DNA from: Zarea fungicola
Taxonomy: Eukaryota > Ascomycota > Sordariomycetes > Hypocreales > Cordycipitaceae
Assembly: GCA_900169235.1 (NCBI GenBank)
Contig: FWCC01000164.1
Location: 124,001-188,000, forward strand
Direction of reading: 5' to 3'
Length of the DNA: 64,000 nucleotides
Both the position numbers and the translations under genes were made by a program. Of this stretch, positions 52,901 to 61,989 are shown piece after piece. The notes below the pieces were generated by a model that worked only from the letters and a program-made list of their open reading frames with translations, did not search any database and was not told where the DNA came from. The first letter of the stretch is position 1; the number at the start of each line of letters is the position of its first letter.

Positions 52901-55900
52901 AACAATCCAGGATACTGACCCAACAGCTTTGCCAATGCAGGCGTCTTGGTTTATCGAAAAGTCCACCACGTTCAGCGAATGGACAATGGAGCACTCTGCA
53001 GGTCCATAGACGTTCATAACAGTCTCGAGGCCAGACCATTTTGCAAAATCTTCCTGTACCGCATTTTCGCCGCCCATGATGAGCTTTCGCAGGGTTGTCA
53101 TACGCTGAGGATCTAGCAGACGGGCTGTTGACGGCGTGAAGATGGCAGTATCTACCGCCATGTTATTCATGCAACTCTCAATATCTCCTAGGCGGTCAGC
53201 GTCAGAGGGAACGCAGACACAGCCTCCATAAATCAGAGTCGTGAATATCTCAAGAATGTTAGGGTCAAATGTGTAGGCACAGAACTGAAGGACTCGGGAG
53301 TCTGCAGAGAATCCCATGGCCTGTCCGTGGTAGATGCAGTTGGATGAGATTGCCCGATGCTCTACAACAACGCCCTTTGGCTGTCCTGTACTGCCAGATG
53401 TGAAAATGGTGTAAGCCGCGCAGTTAGGACTGGGGTTGGCAAGAGGCTGAGACATTGACGGAGCCATTGGTAACGAGTCCATGAGTTGTTGGTCGACGGC
53501 AAGGACGCGGCGGTGGGATGCCATAACCTCGGCCGCATGGTTTGACGAGGCCAAAACCACTCGCACATTGGCTTGGGCGAAAAGACGCTCCCTTCTATCC
53601 GAGGCCTGTGATGGGTCGTTGGGAATGAAGGCGGCTCCGGCCTTCAGAATGGCCAACATGGCAACAATCGTCCACTTGGACTTCTCAAAGTAGACTGGGA
53701 CCATGCTTTCAATTGTAACGCCAAGCTCAACGAGACAGGAAGCCAGTCTTGATGCGAGATCATCGAGCTCGCGGTACGTAAAGTTGCCGTCCCAAGCACA
53801 GACAGCCTCGGCGTCTGGCTGCTTTGATACAACTTCCTCCACCATGGCGTGTAGGCATCGATCAACAGAAGAGGGAACCACTTGGTTCCATCCCCAGATC
53901 TCGCTGCACTCCGATTGAGGCAGAACGGACAAGCCCGCCAGCTGCGTATGCTCGGTGGCGCTAAGCTGCTCGAGAAATGAGCTCATCCTATCCAACAGCC
54001 TGGAAACAGCAGGTTGGCTAACGATAGCCTCATCGTACACGACCCTGACGCACACCGCATCATCTGTCGTCATCGAGCAAATTAGAGTAAGAGCATGGGT
54101 TGCAAAGAGTTCCGCATTGTCCATGTCTCTCCACTGGCCGAGGCTCTTGGTCTCATCTGCATCCTGCGGCGGCTGCACGACAAGAAGTGTCTGGAACTGA
54201 CATGCCAGGCGCGCCTCTTGGCTGAGACTCGATATATGCTGCAACCCAAGCTGCTCGTGAGGCACCACATTGATTGCGTCCGTGTGTACCTTTCGCAGAA
54301 ACTCGGCAACGGTAATGGTTGGGTCAACGTTGATCCTGACCGGGACTGTCACGATGGTCGGTCCCGCAATGTGCTGCACATGCGCGACACGGGCATTTCG
54401 ACCCGACTGTACGGCGCCAAAGATGACATCGCTGTCGCCGCTGGAGGCAGCCGCCGTCAATGCCCACGCCGCTCGAATTACAGTCGCAGCCGTGATGTTG
54501 GATACCTGGATGGGCCGAAGCTGGATCCTCCTCGTTTCCGTGGCTTTTGGCTGGGGTTCTTGAAGATGCTGAAGAGCGGGAAAGGGGGAAGCATTGTAGC
54601 CGGCCAGCTTGGCCTTCCAGAAATTGGCCGCCGTGGTCCTATCCATGCCGTTTAGATATCGGATGAAGTACTTAAAGTCGACAGGAGTGCTGAAGTTGTT
54701 GCCGTGATAGATTTCCTCGGCGAGATTGAACAGCTGACTCATAAATTGGCCGTCATACAAGGCGTGGTGAATAGTGAAAACAAAGTATCCGGGCGTATGA
54801 GTGCCTTGGCAAGCAATCAGACCAAACCGAACGAGTTCAGATCCGAGCTCAAATCGCTTTACAGAGTCCCGCCTCATGTATCGTCTCAAGTCTTCGGCCA
54901 TTTCCCACTGGATTCTCTCATGCAGAACCACTTGAACCAATCCGAACTGCTCACTTTGTATTATCCTGGTGCGTAGAATGGGGAGGAGCTCTACTAGCTC
55001 GGCCCAGACCTGTTGAAACTTGTCCATGTCAACCTGTGGGTCCAGCTTCAGGACTGCTCTGAATGTGAAGGCTTCGCCTTCGGTTTTGTATGTCAGAGAC
55101 AAGAGACCCTGTTGAAGAGGCGTACAAGGGTACGCGTCCTCAATCTGATCAGTGTCCATGCCGTGCTCCGCCGCGAGAGCGCTGCAGTATTCGTTTCCGC
55201 GCTCTCCCATCAGCGAAAATGGAGGAATGCTGACGTCAAGATCAGTCTGAATGGTCGCTGTCACCTCAACTAAGGCAGCAATAGTTTTGTGGACAAAGAT
55301 ATCTGCAACAGAAAGGTTTAGCTGTGCAGCGTGGGCCTGGCTTACAACAGCCATGGCAGTGATGGAATCACCACCCAGACTAAAGATGCTATCAAATACA
55401 CCAATTGTACAAGGCTCAACCTTTAGTATGTTGGCCCATATGCTATGCAAGAGCTCTTCCTGCACTGTCCTGGGCATCGTCTTGCTCTCGCAGCTAGTTT
55501 GTGCGTTTTTGAGTTCCTGAAAGGAAAATTTTGACGCAATAGTCCGTAGCTGGCGACGGTCTACTTTGCCGGTGGTGCTTAGTGGCATTTTGTTGATTGC
55601 CAAATAAGCTTCCGGGATCATATAGGCAGGTAGCCGCTTGGCGATGGCATCGCGTGCCTTCGATGACAGAGTCATGACCCGCGTTGCTGCCGTTTCTACG
55701 CCGTTGTGCCGGCTGCCTTGGTTAGTATTCTCTTCGTTGTCCCCAGATAGGACAACGAAAGCTGTTAGCGTCGGCTTCGAAACGCTACCTTTGGGTACGA
55801 CCAGCTCTGTAGCCACATCATAGGCCCCTTCAATGGAAGCCAGAAGCTGGTGCTCAACCTCACCCAGCTCAACACGCTGTCCTCTGATCTTCACTTGGGT

Positions 55901-58549
55901 GTCTTTCCTCCCAATGTATTCGAGAACTCCGCTGTCTTTTCGTCGCACTAGATCACCTGTTTTGTATAAACGGCCGCTTCGTCCGGGGTGTCCAGAGGCT
56001 GGATTCAACAGCCAGTCTGGATTCTCAATGAACGCTTGGGAAGTCTGTTCACTGTTGTTAGCATAGCCGCGCGCGACGATTGGTCCTTCAACCAAAAGCT
56101 CGCCAACAGCTCCGACTGGCAGTGGTCGACTGCTCCCGTCCGTCGTACAAACCCATGCGACTGAACCAACTGGAGTTCCGATGATGGAGCCTGAGCCAGC
56201 TGGCTTTGCCTCGCTACCGACAACATGGATAGTTGTGACGACAGTGCACTCGGTAGGGCCATAGGCATTAAGCAGCCGTCTACCCTCCTTCTTCCAGCGT
56301 GCAAAGTCCTCTGGGGTAGAGGATTCACCGCCAAACATAACTGTTTGCAGTGGCAGGCGATCCGGAACCAGGTGTCTCGCAAAAGAAGGCGTGAAAGCCG
56401 CATAGTTGGCCTTCAGAGCGACTATGCTCGATTCAGTATTGTTGATTCGATCGTGTTCGGAAGGCATGCAGATACAGCCTCCGTGGACCAATGTCGTGAA
56501 GATTTCCATCAGGCAGACATCAAAGGCAAATGACGCGAATTGGAAGATCCTCGTGTCTTGTGTCATTCCCATGGCTTTTCCATGATAGAAACAACTGGAG
56601 CTGAAGGCAGCATGGGGAACGACAACACCCTTGGGGGTTCCTGTGCTGCCAGAGGTAAAGAGAATGTAGGCAACAGATGAAAGGCTTACAGGCGAGGCTG
56701 GCGGGGTTATCTCCGTTTCGTCCTGCAGATTCTCTTCAAAAAGGCTCGAATCAACAACAACTACTGTCCGACCTTCTCTAGAAAGCGCCTCTAGATATGA
56801 AATGGAGGATAGCACCAAACTCGCATCGATATCTGTGAGAATCTGTTCCCTTCGATCTTGGCCTTGGAATGGATCAATTGGCACAAAGATTGCACCAGCC
56901 TTCAAGACGGCGACCATGGCTATCACAGCCATCTTGGACTTTTCGAAGCAAAGGGGCACAGCTTGCTGTTTCTCAACCCCCAGATGAGTCAGTCGCATGG
57001 CTAGCTGTGTTGTCAACCGGTCCAGCTCTGCATATGTTAAGTCACCATCCCACGCACAGATTGCAGGGGCGCTCGGTCGCCGTTGCACCTCCTTCATAAT
57101 CATCTCGTTGACTGAGTGCTTTAGCGTTGGTGGAACCTGCGCGTTGAGCGACCACAGACGTTCACGATCGGACGGTGAGAGCATGTCGATGTCAACCAGC
57201 CGGCATTCCGGAGTGGAGGCTGTCAATTGCTCCACCACATGGCATAATCGATCTAGCATCTGCGCAGCTTCCTGCTTGCTCATAATAGCTGTATCTGTAT
57301 CAGCCGTGAAGCGAACTCCGTCTGGTTGGAGGAATGCCTGCATGTTCAGCGCGTACGTCCGCGGCGCATTGTCCTTGGAGCCATTGAGCCAGCGACCAAA
57401 CGAAGCATCGCCCACGAGGTCGTTGTCTCTTGGTTGGACCACAATCATTGTGTTGAAGTTACAGGCGGTTTCCGTGTTGTGGTTTATTTTGCGAATCTCG
57501 GAGAGGCCAAATTGTTCATAACTGGCCGCATGATCATATTCGTCTTGCAATACTCGCAGCCAGTCGTGCACGAGCACATTCTCGTCAAGCCTTATTCGAA
57601 CTGGCACTGCGGCGATTGTCGGCCCGGCTGTTTGTCTTGTGATTTTGGCGTGTGCCTGGCTTCTGCCAGAGCGAATGGTTCCAAAGACGACGTCACGGGA
57701 GTTGGTCCACGAGCCGGCAACAATTGCCAAGGCAGCGAATATTAGCGCGGGTTGCTTCATGTGTGCTCGGCGGTGCCCCAGAAGACAGCTACGCTCGGCT
57801 TTGAATGGTTGTGCTGGCGCATCCACGCTCGAAAGAGCCAAGGGGAACTGTAGCATATCACAGGACTCGAGATACGACGCCCAGTGCTTTCTTGCGGCTT
57901 GGTGATCCTGGCTGAGCGCATGACGGATAAAATTGTTAAAAGGCTGAAGCTCGGCCACTGGACCGCCGTGATAGACATCCCACAGCGCTTCCGTCACGGC
58001 CTTTAACAGCCAGCCATCATAGATGGCATGATGAATGGTCCAGACGAAGAAACGGCCGGAGCCATCGGCATCCTGCACAATAGCGTAGCGGGACAGAGGT
58101 TTGGTCAGACCCATCTCGTGGGCTGGGTGCCGCTTCCTGTACGCAGCGAGAGTCCTTTCTCGTTGCCAGGTCACCAGCTCGTTGGTGACAACCTGGAGCA
58201 GTCCCAGCGAAGGGTGATGCACGATTCGGGTTCGAAGTACATCAAACTTTGCCACAAGCTTGTCCCACGCAGAGTAGAACCTGTCGAGGCAGAGATCAGG
58301 AGAAAGCTCCAAAACACCCTGTAGAACATAATCTCCTGGCACTTTGGAGGCAGATGCCATGAGCTCTTTCTGCATGAGGGAGCAAGGGTAGACGTCAGAG
58401 ACGAAAGCCCGGCTGAGTCCACAGGCAGCAGAAACGGTATCAATCACGGCGTGCGTACTTTCCGTGGCGGGAAGCAGCGTAAACGAAGGCACAGCTGCCA
58501 CATTTCCAGAGCCGGTATTATTTCTCATTTGGAATTGAGTGGGAGGCAT
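18511..58549 (-). CDS. Eleven-module nonribosomal peptide synthetase with terminal C domain
   Basis: One gene of about 40 kb: exons 58549-49481, 49424-28596, 28534-18761 and 18702-18511, giving about 13,287 residues. All three introns are phase 0 (56, 61 and 58 bp). Each removes a frame stop and rejoins a C-domain strand: DPVE-YDIAITA, DPTD-YDLAITA and DPVE-YDVYV. The start is the ATG at 58549 (MPPTQF); a TTG six bases upstream is in frame but unlikely. Order: C-A-T, C-A-T-E, five C-A-T, C-A-T-E, three C-A-T, C. All eleven carrier domains keep GGDS and all eleven A domains keep the core lysine. There is no methyltransferase, ketosynthase, reductase or thioesterase. It should build an 11-residue peptide with D-residues 2 and 8, released by the last C domain, probably as a macrocycle. 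The product is unknown. Expression is probably shared with the divergent oxidoreductase. Confidence 0.95.
18703..18760 (-). other. NRPS intron 3, inside C12
   Basis: 58 bp, phase 0, donor GTAAGA, branch GCTAAC, acceptor CTTCAG. It joins DPVE to YDVYV. Without splicing the protein would end 10 codons into the intron and lose the end of C12. Confidence 0.88.
19986..23228 (-). other. NRPS module 11: C11-A11-T11
   Basis: C11 has HHAVYDG. A11 pocket DVSTLITPVK is the most divergent of the set. The usual GGE reads SIGEP, and A8 begins ERKD instead of GRKD. T11 has LGGDS. No E domain follows. Confidence 0.88.
23229..26485 (-). other. NRPS module 10: C10-A10-T10
   Basis: C10 has HHALYDA. A10 pocket DAMFVGGVFK, mixing features of A4 and A7. 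The A2-like motif reads YFAKSKW instead of FEKSKW. T10 has LGGDS. Confidence 0.9.
26486..29760 (-). other. NRPS module 9: C9(D-donor type)-A9-T9
   Basis: C9 follows E2, has NHSISDG (about residue 9738) and is split by intron 28535-28595. A9 pocket DIELVGTSTK holds an acidic residue at the 239 position, unlike the other ten, so a polar or basic substrate is possible. Its core reads QYTSGSTG. Confidence 0.88.
28535..28595 (-). other. NRPS intron 2, inside C9
   Basis: 61 bp, phase 0, donor GTAAGC, branch GCTAAC, acceptor GAAG. It joins DPTD to YDLAITA. Confidence 0.9.
29761..34405 (-). other. NRPS module 8: C8-A8-T8-E2 (epimerising)
   Basis: C8 has HHALYDG. A8 pocket DASIIAAPTK; its core reads ILAGEA where most have GGE. 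E2 carries HHMVVDLVSWR (about residue 9278), predicting D-configuration at residue 8. Confidence 0.9.
34406..37640 (-). other. NRPS module 7: C7-A7-T7
   Basis: C7 has HHALYDA. A7 pocket DALLIGGVFK, similar to A10. T7 reads HIGGDSI rather than LGGDS, and the phosphopantetheine serine is kept. Confidence 0.9.
37641..40885 (-). other. NRPS module 6: C6-A6-T6
   Basis: C6 has HHALYDG. A6 belongs to a second A-domain subtype (YGPSECTPTS; VFTSGSTGKPKG). Pocket DLTILGGPTK. T6 has LGGDS. Confidence 0.9.
40886..44128 (-). other. NRPS module 5: C5-A5-T5
   Basis: C5 has HHAIYDA. A5 pocket DPMFLGVIIK equals that of A3, so positions 3 and 5 of the peptide probably carry the same residue. T5 has LGGDS. 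Confidence 0.9.
44129..47360 (-). other. NRPS module 4: C4-A4-T4
   Basis: C4 has HHSLYDA. A4 pocket DAMFVGAVVK, close to A1, suggests a hydrophobic substrate. The A10 motif reads NTSDKIHR, with Gly replaced by Asp next to the conserved lysine. T4 has LGGDS. Confidence 0.9.
47361..50660 (-). other. NRPS module 3: C3(D-donor type)-A3-T3
   Basis: C3 follows E1 and has NHCIVDA (about residue 2795) instead of HHxxxDG, as expected for a C domain of the D-donor class with variation. The intron at 49425-49480 splits its C-terminal part. A3 pocket DPMFLGVIIK, identical to A5. Its A7/A8 motifs vary slightly (YNTGDL, GRNDAALKIRGHR). Confidence 0.88.
49425..49480 (-). other. NRPS intron 1, inside C3
   Basis: 56 bp, phase 0, donor GTTAGT, GAACTAACA branch site, acceptor TTTCCCAG. 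It joins DPVE to YDIAITA. It lies at the same domain position as introns 2 and 3. Confidence 0.9.
50661..55262 (-). other. NRPS module 2: C2-A2-T2-E1 (epimerising)
   Basis: C2 has HHALYDG (about residue 1260). A2 pocket DPLFIGVIVK. T2 has LGGDS (about 2141). E1 carries HHLVIDLVSWR (about 2327), the epimerisation form of the His motif, so residue 2 should be D before transfer. Confidence 0.9.
55263..58549 (-). other. NRPS module 1: C1-A1-T1 (initiation)
   Basis: An N-terminal C domain is present in the loading module with an intact HHAIYDG near residue 172. It may accept an acyl starter or be vestigial. A1 has FTSGSTGTPKG near residue 632 and YGPTE. The pocket read by eye against GrsA positions is DVMFMGAVVK. 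T1 has LGGDS near residue 1060. Confidence 0.9.
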
Positions 58550-58676
58550 TTTCAAAGTCTACTGCAATCGTAGAAGTTGTTTTTGTTGATGGTACGTTTT
58601 TTTTTCTGTAAATTTTCAGGTCGTTCTATAATTCTAGTTGATTCTTGTACCGATTATCGATTTATTCGTTCCAGGA

Positions 58677-58698
58677 CAAACTACTGGACAGTAGTTTG
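58677..58698. promoter_or_regulatory. Perfect 10+10 bp inverted repeat in the NRPS promoter
   Basis: Arms CAAACTACTG and CAGTAGTTTG are separated by GA. It lies 128 bp upstream of the NRPS ATG in the region shared with the divergent oxidoreductase. Symmetry of this length suggests a dimeric regulator's site. The core does not match the CGG triplets typical of Zn2Cys6 factors. Confidence 0.6.
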
Positions 58699-58776
58699 CG
58701 GTGCGAACGAGCAATACAATCAACTTGCTGTGTAAGAGGGGCTCAAATCAGACTGAGCTGAGCTTGTTTGAATGAG

Positions 58777-58870
58777 AGCTTGTTGGAGCTTGCTGGAGCT
58801 TGTTGGAGCTTGTTTGAACTTGCTGGAGCTTGCTGGAGCTTGTTTGAACTTGCTGGAGCTTGCTGGAGTT
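58777..58870. repeat. Tandem repeat with 10-bp unit
   Basis: About nine contiguous 10-bp units, TGYTGGAGCT with variant TGTTTGAACT. The variants recur in a partial 30-bp higher-order pattern (units at 58811, 58841). It lies in the divergent promoter between the NRPS and the oxidoreductase. It could be a phased array of binding sites or simply an unstable minisatellite. Confidence 0.85.
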
Positions 58871-59344
58871 TGGCTGGCCAATCAGTCCATGACTCGCTTT
58901 CAGCCAGAAGTGGTCGAGAAGAGTTTTGATATCATCAGCAGCTAACATACTGGTTTTGTTGCACCGCCGGACAGGAGGCATTCCCCCCCGGCTGGATTAT
59001 ACCCGTCAGCGTCCTCGTCCGGGGCTTTCGAGGTAAGGCCACCCATGCTCTCCACTCGCCCCGGCTATGGTGGCTGTGAGGGCCTGTACATGTCGAGGAC
59101 TACCAGTAGGTTTTTCGATCCACCCAAGTTTTGTAAAGCTAACTGCCGTAATTAAATTGTTAGATGTACATTACAAGTCTATTCCTCAGTGTATTGCATC
59201 AGTAACGTGTCTTTCGGCTCTTGGATGCCACCTCCCTGTCCATCATCGGGCCCTTACTAGTCGCCAAGCACACTCTCATCTCTGGATTGGCTATTTACTA
59301 TTTATTATTCAGTCATTACAAGTTAAACGATTGTACTCGGCAGC

Positions 59345-60476
59345 ATGAGCGTGAAAATCTACGACATAGTTTGTGTTGGAGGCGGCCCTGCCGGTCTTGG
59401 ACTGGCCACAGTAGTGTCCCGTCAGGACTTTTCTGTCCTAATTTTGGATTCTGGCGAGTACAGGTACGTGTGTTCTCTCTGTTTTGTGACTTTATAGATG
59501 CCAAGGTGTCGAGTCGCTTATGGATAGAAAAGGAACGCCCGGTCCAAGCATATGCATGGTGTGGCAGGATTTGACCATGTTGCCCCGACGGCTTTCTTGG
59601 AAAAGATGAGAGCAGATCTGCGAGAACGATACGGCAAGGTGGAATACAAGCAAGCCACGGTCGAAACGGCGCGCAAACTCGAAAACAACTTTTTTGAAGT
59701 CATCGATGACAAGGGTGAGACGTATCAAGGCAAGCGCCTTGTCCTGGCGACCGGAGTCAAGGACATTATGGAGGACATTCCTGGTTACGCGCATGCGTGG
59801 GCCAGGGGCATGTGAGTAGCGCAGCGTACCCGTATTGGCCACAGAGGCAGGCTGCATTTCCGTGCCCTGCCTGCGCTTCGTGTTTTGTTTTGTGAGCGGC
59901 CGGCTAACCAACGGGCGCAGATTCCATTGCTTGTTTTGTCACGGCTATGAGGAGCGCGGCAGTGCCTCGGTCGGAGTACTGGCCGGGGGCCTCGCGAACG
60001 ACGCCGACGTGCTAGAGCGCGTCGCCAAGATGGCCAAGCGCCTCGCAGACCATGTCACCGTCTACACCAACGGAGACGAGGAGCTCGCGACGCAGACGAG
60101 GGAGCAGCTCAAAAGCACCAAGATTGACTTTGACACGCGCGTTGTGGCCAGGCTGGAGCTAGTCGGCGAGGGCCCTGAGATGGACATGATCCTGGCCGAC
60201 GGCAGCCGGGTGCGCGAGGGCTTCTTGGCCAGCATGCCCAAGTACGAGCAGCGGTCGTCGCTCCCGTCGCAGATGGGCCTGGAAATAGACGGCGACTCGG
60301 GCTTGATCAAGGTCGAGGCTCCGTTCAATGAGACGAGCCTGGCCGGATGCCTGGCGGCCGGTGACGCGGCGACACCGTATCACGGAGTCCTGGCTGCCCT
60401 GTACACGGCTGGGGGATCTGGTGGGGGCCTGGTGGCCTTTTTGCAGAATGAGCTAGACGAAGCGGACGAGCTTTGA
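59345..60476 (+). CDS. GliT-like FAD-dependent thioredoxin-reductase-fold oxidoreductase
   Basis: A 317-residue flavoenzyme of the GliT/thioredoxin-reductase-like family, which oxidises dithiols to disulfides or the reverse. Exons: 59345-59463, 59533-59811, 59921-60476. Introns 59464-59532 and 59812-59920 keep frame through YR-NARSKHMHG and RGI-FHCLFC. Residues 6-20 hold the FAD-binding VGGGPAGLG. The active-site pair is Cys136-Leu-Phe-Cys139. A C-terminal GDAATPYHG is the second FAD motif. The length is close to GliT's. It is divergent from the NRPS across 795 bp, so the two are probably co-regulated. A role in forming a disulfide in the peptide, or in protecting against it, is inferred. A general redox role cannot be excluded. 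Confidence 0.88.
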
Positions 60477-61710
60477 TGGGGTGGTATTCTGTCATTGAGG
60501 ATATTGATTCTGATTTCTCTCTTCATGGCTGGAAAGGGTTTAGCCGATAAATCTACTGGTTTGGATACAACACGATGTTTTCCTGTTTGACCTAGACTCG
60601 CTCGCTGTCTTTAACGATGCTACCGTGTAAGAAAGTGACTGTTTGAGACGGGACGACGACATTGGTAGTGACCATCTACCACCAGCCAACTACCACCTAC
60701 CACTTACCACATGCTCAGAACCGCCCGGATAAGGTAGCTGCAATATCGGTGCCTACCTGTCGGTTACTAGGTACCCCACTCCGTTGCCTATTTTGAGCCG
60801 CCATACTTCTTTGGCTAATGTTGATGCAAGATTGCTGAGTACTGCGGCGGATCACAAATACCTAATCTGGAATCCCAAGAGCCACCTGATCCTGCAGCTA
60901 GGTACAGTAGGGGGGCGAAACCACCATTATGGTAAGCAGACCGGCCCATTCCATCCCATTCGCGCAGTAAGTGGACAGCCCAGCCCATGTAAGCTGCCGT
61001 TCTTTATGGCTGCAGTTAGGCTGCGCTACCCCCTACCAAGTTGGGTAGCGCGTAAGACTGGTTACCGGGCTGAGAACCGGGGTTGCCCCCGGATTTGTCT
61101 TTTGTCTCAGGGGTGGCCTTGCATTAGCAGCGACGCTATTCTCATAGGCTAGTTGGTCGCCTTGGGAACCTGTGCCGCTTCAACTTTGTTTGCATAACTC
61201 AACACTTACCCTACACCTGATGTAGCAATTATTCTCTCAGAGAACCCGACAGAAAGCTAGGCCACAAGTGAGAGGAGAAAGGTAACTATGCACTGAACAC
61301 TTGTTATCTCCTGCGCATAGTACCTTAGCTTCAGGCTCTGCCTGTGGCGAGCCTGTTTTGACTTTGAATCCTTCCTGAATTACGAACTGCGTAGCTCAGC
61401 AGAGAGCATAAATCCCCCGCGTTACCCTCTGCCAACAGTGTAAGATTTGTATAAAGCGCAGTTCCACGCGTGTTCCAGGCGAAATATCCCTTCTTATATC
61501 CGTTTTGTTGCTGTAGATTGGCGCACCAGCCACGGGAGCAACGTTGGAATAGCCTGTGATGGCGGCGGTGGCAGCGGTGGTGGCTTCGGCTGCCATGCAA
61601 AGGTATCATGGTACACTAGACCAGTAGTCCTCTCCGAGCACAGGCACACAGGGCTGCCGCTCGCAACTCGTTCGGAAAATGCGAATACAAAAGATACAAT
61701 ATGAATGCTT
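60477..61710. other. Intergenic stretch, no gene recognised
   Basis: About 1.2 kb after the oxidoreductase. It holds short CTACCAC repeats near 60674-60711, several GGTACC-like strings, one 16-bp dispersed motif on the minus strand (61112-61127) and a GGC/GGT-rich patch near 61560-61590. The longest open frame (60784-61152) begins at TTG and shows no family resemblance. Confidence 0.5.
61112..61127 (-). repeat. Copy of dispersed 16-bp motif, minus strand
   Basis: GGTGGCCTTGCATTAG, the exact reverse complement of the copies at 10364 and 13177, about 50 kb away on the other side of the NRPS. Confidence 0.7.
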
Positions 61711-61820
61711 GAAGAGTAAGGAATAGTCTTTATATTTTGTTTAACATAATAGTTCGTTACTCTACTGCGGAGTGAGCTGTGATACCACTAAATATAAGCC
61801 CGACCTATAACTACTATGCG
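61711..61820 (+). repeat. Left arm of a ~110-bp inverted repeat
   Basis: Matches the reverse complement of 63030-63138 along its length by eye, with scattered differences and small gaps. Strongest blocks: GGAATAGTCTTTATATTT, AGTGAGCT, TACCACTAAATATAAGC and CGACCTATAA. It bounds the segment holding the MFS remnant. Confidence 0.75.
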
Positions 61821-61989
61821 GTAGACTGGCTTAAATCCGCTAAAACAGAGAGAATCAAGATATGGCTGCGAGCTCGGACACCCATCGTGACCCCTCTACT
61901 GTGCACACTTTGGCATAGAAAGTCTCATCATAGGCTGCCCGTCCAATTCTGCCGGTCATCCGTGACCATTTTCTCTATCCATCAGGCAT

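Noticed and set aside
18511..58549. Many open frames of 60-190 codons on the plus strand inside the NRPS
   Set aside because: They are antisense shadows of the NRPS with no family motifs.
18511..58549. N-methyltransferase or thioesterase domains in the NRPS
   Set aside because: The stretch between each A domain and its carrier is too short and lacks the SAM motif; the protein ends in a C domain.
58550..58555. NRPS start at 58555
   Set aside because: That codon is TTG; the first ATG in frame is at 58549.
58777..58870. CRISPR-like array
   Set aside because: The units are contiguous 10-mers without spacers, in a fungal promoter.
60784..61152. Plus-strand 122-codon frame after the oxidoreductase
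   Set aside because: Starts at TTG and shows no motif or codon pattern like its neighbours.
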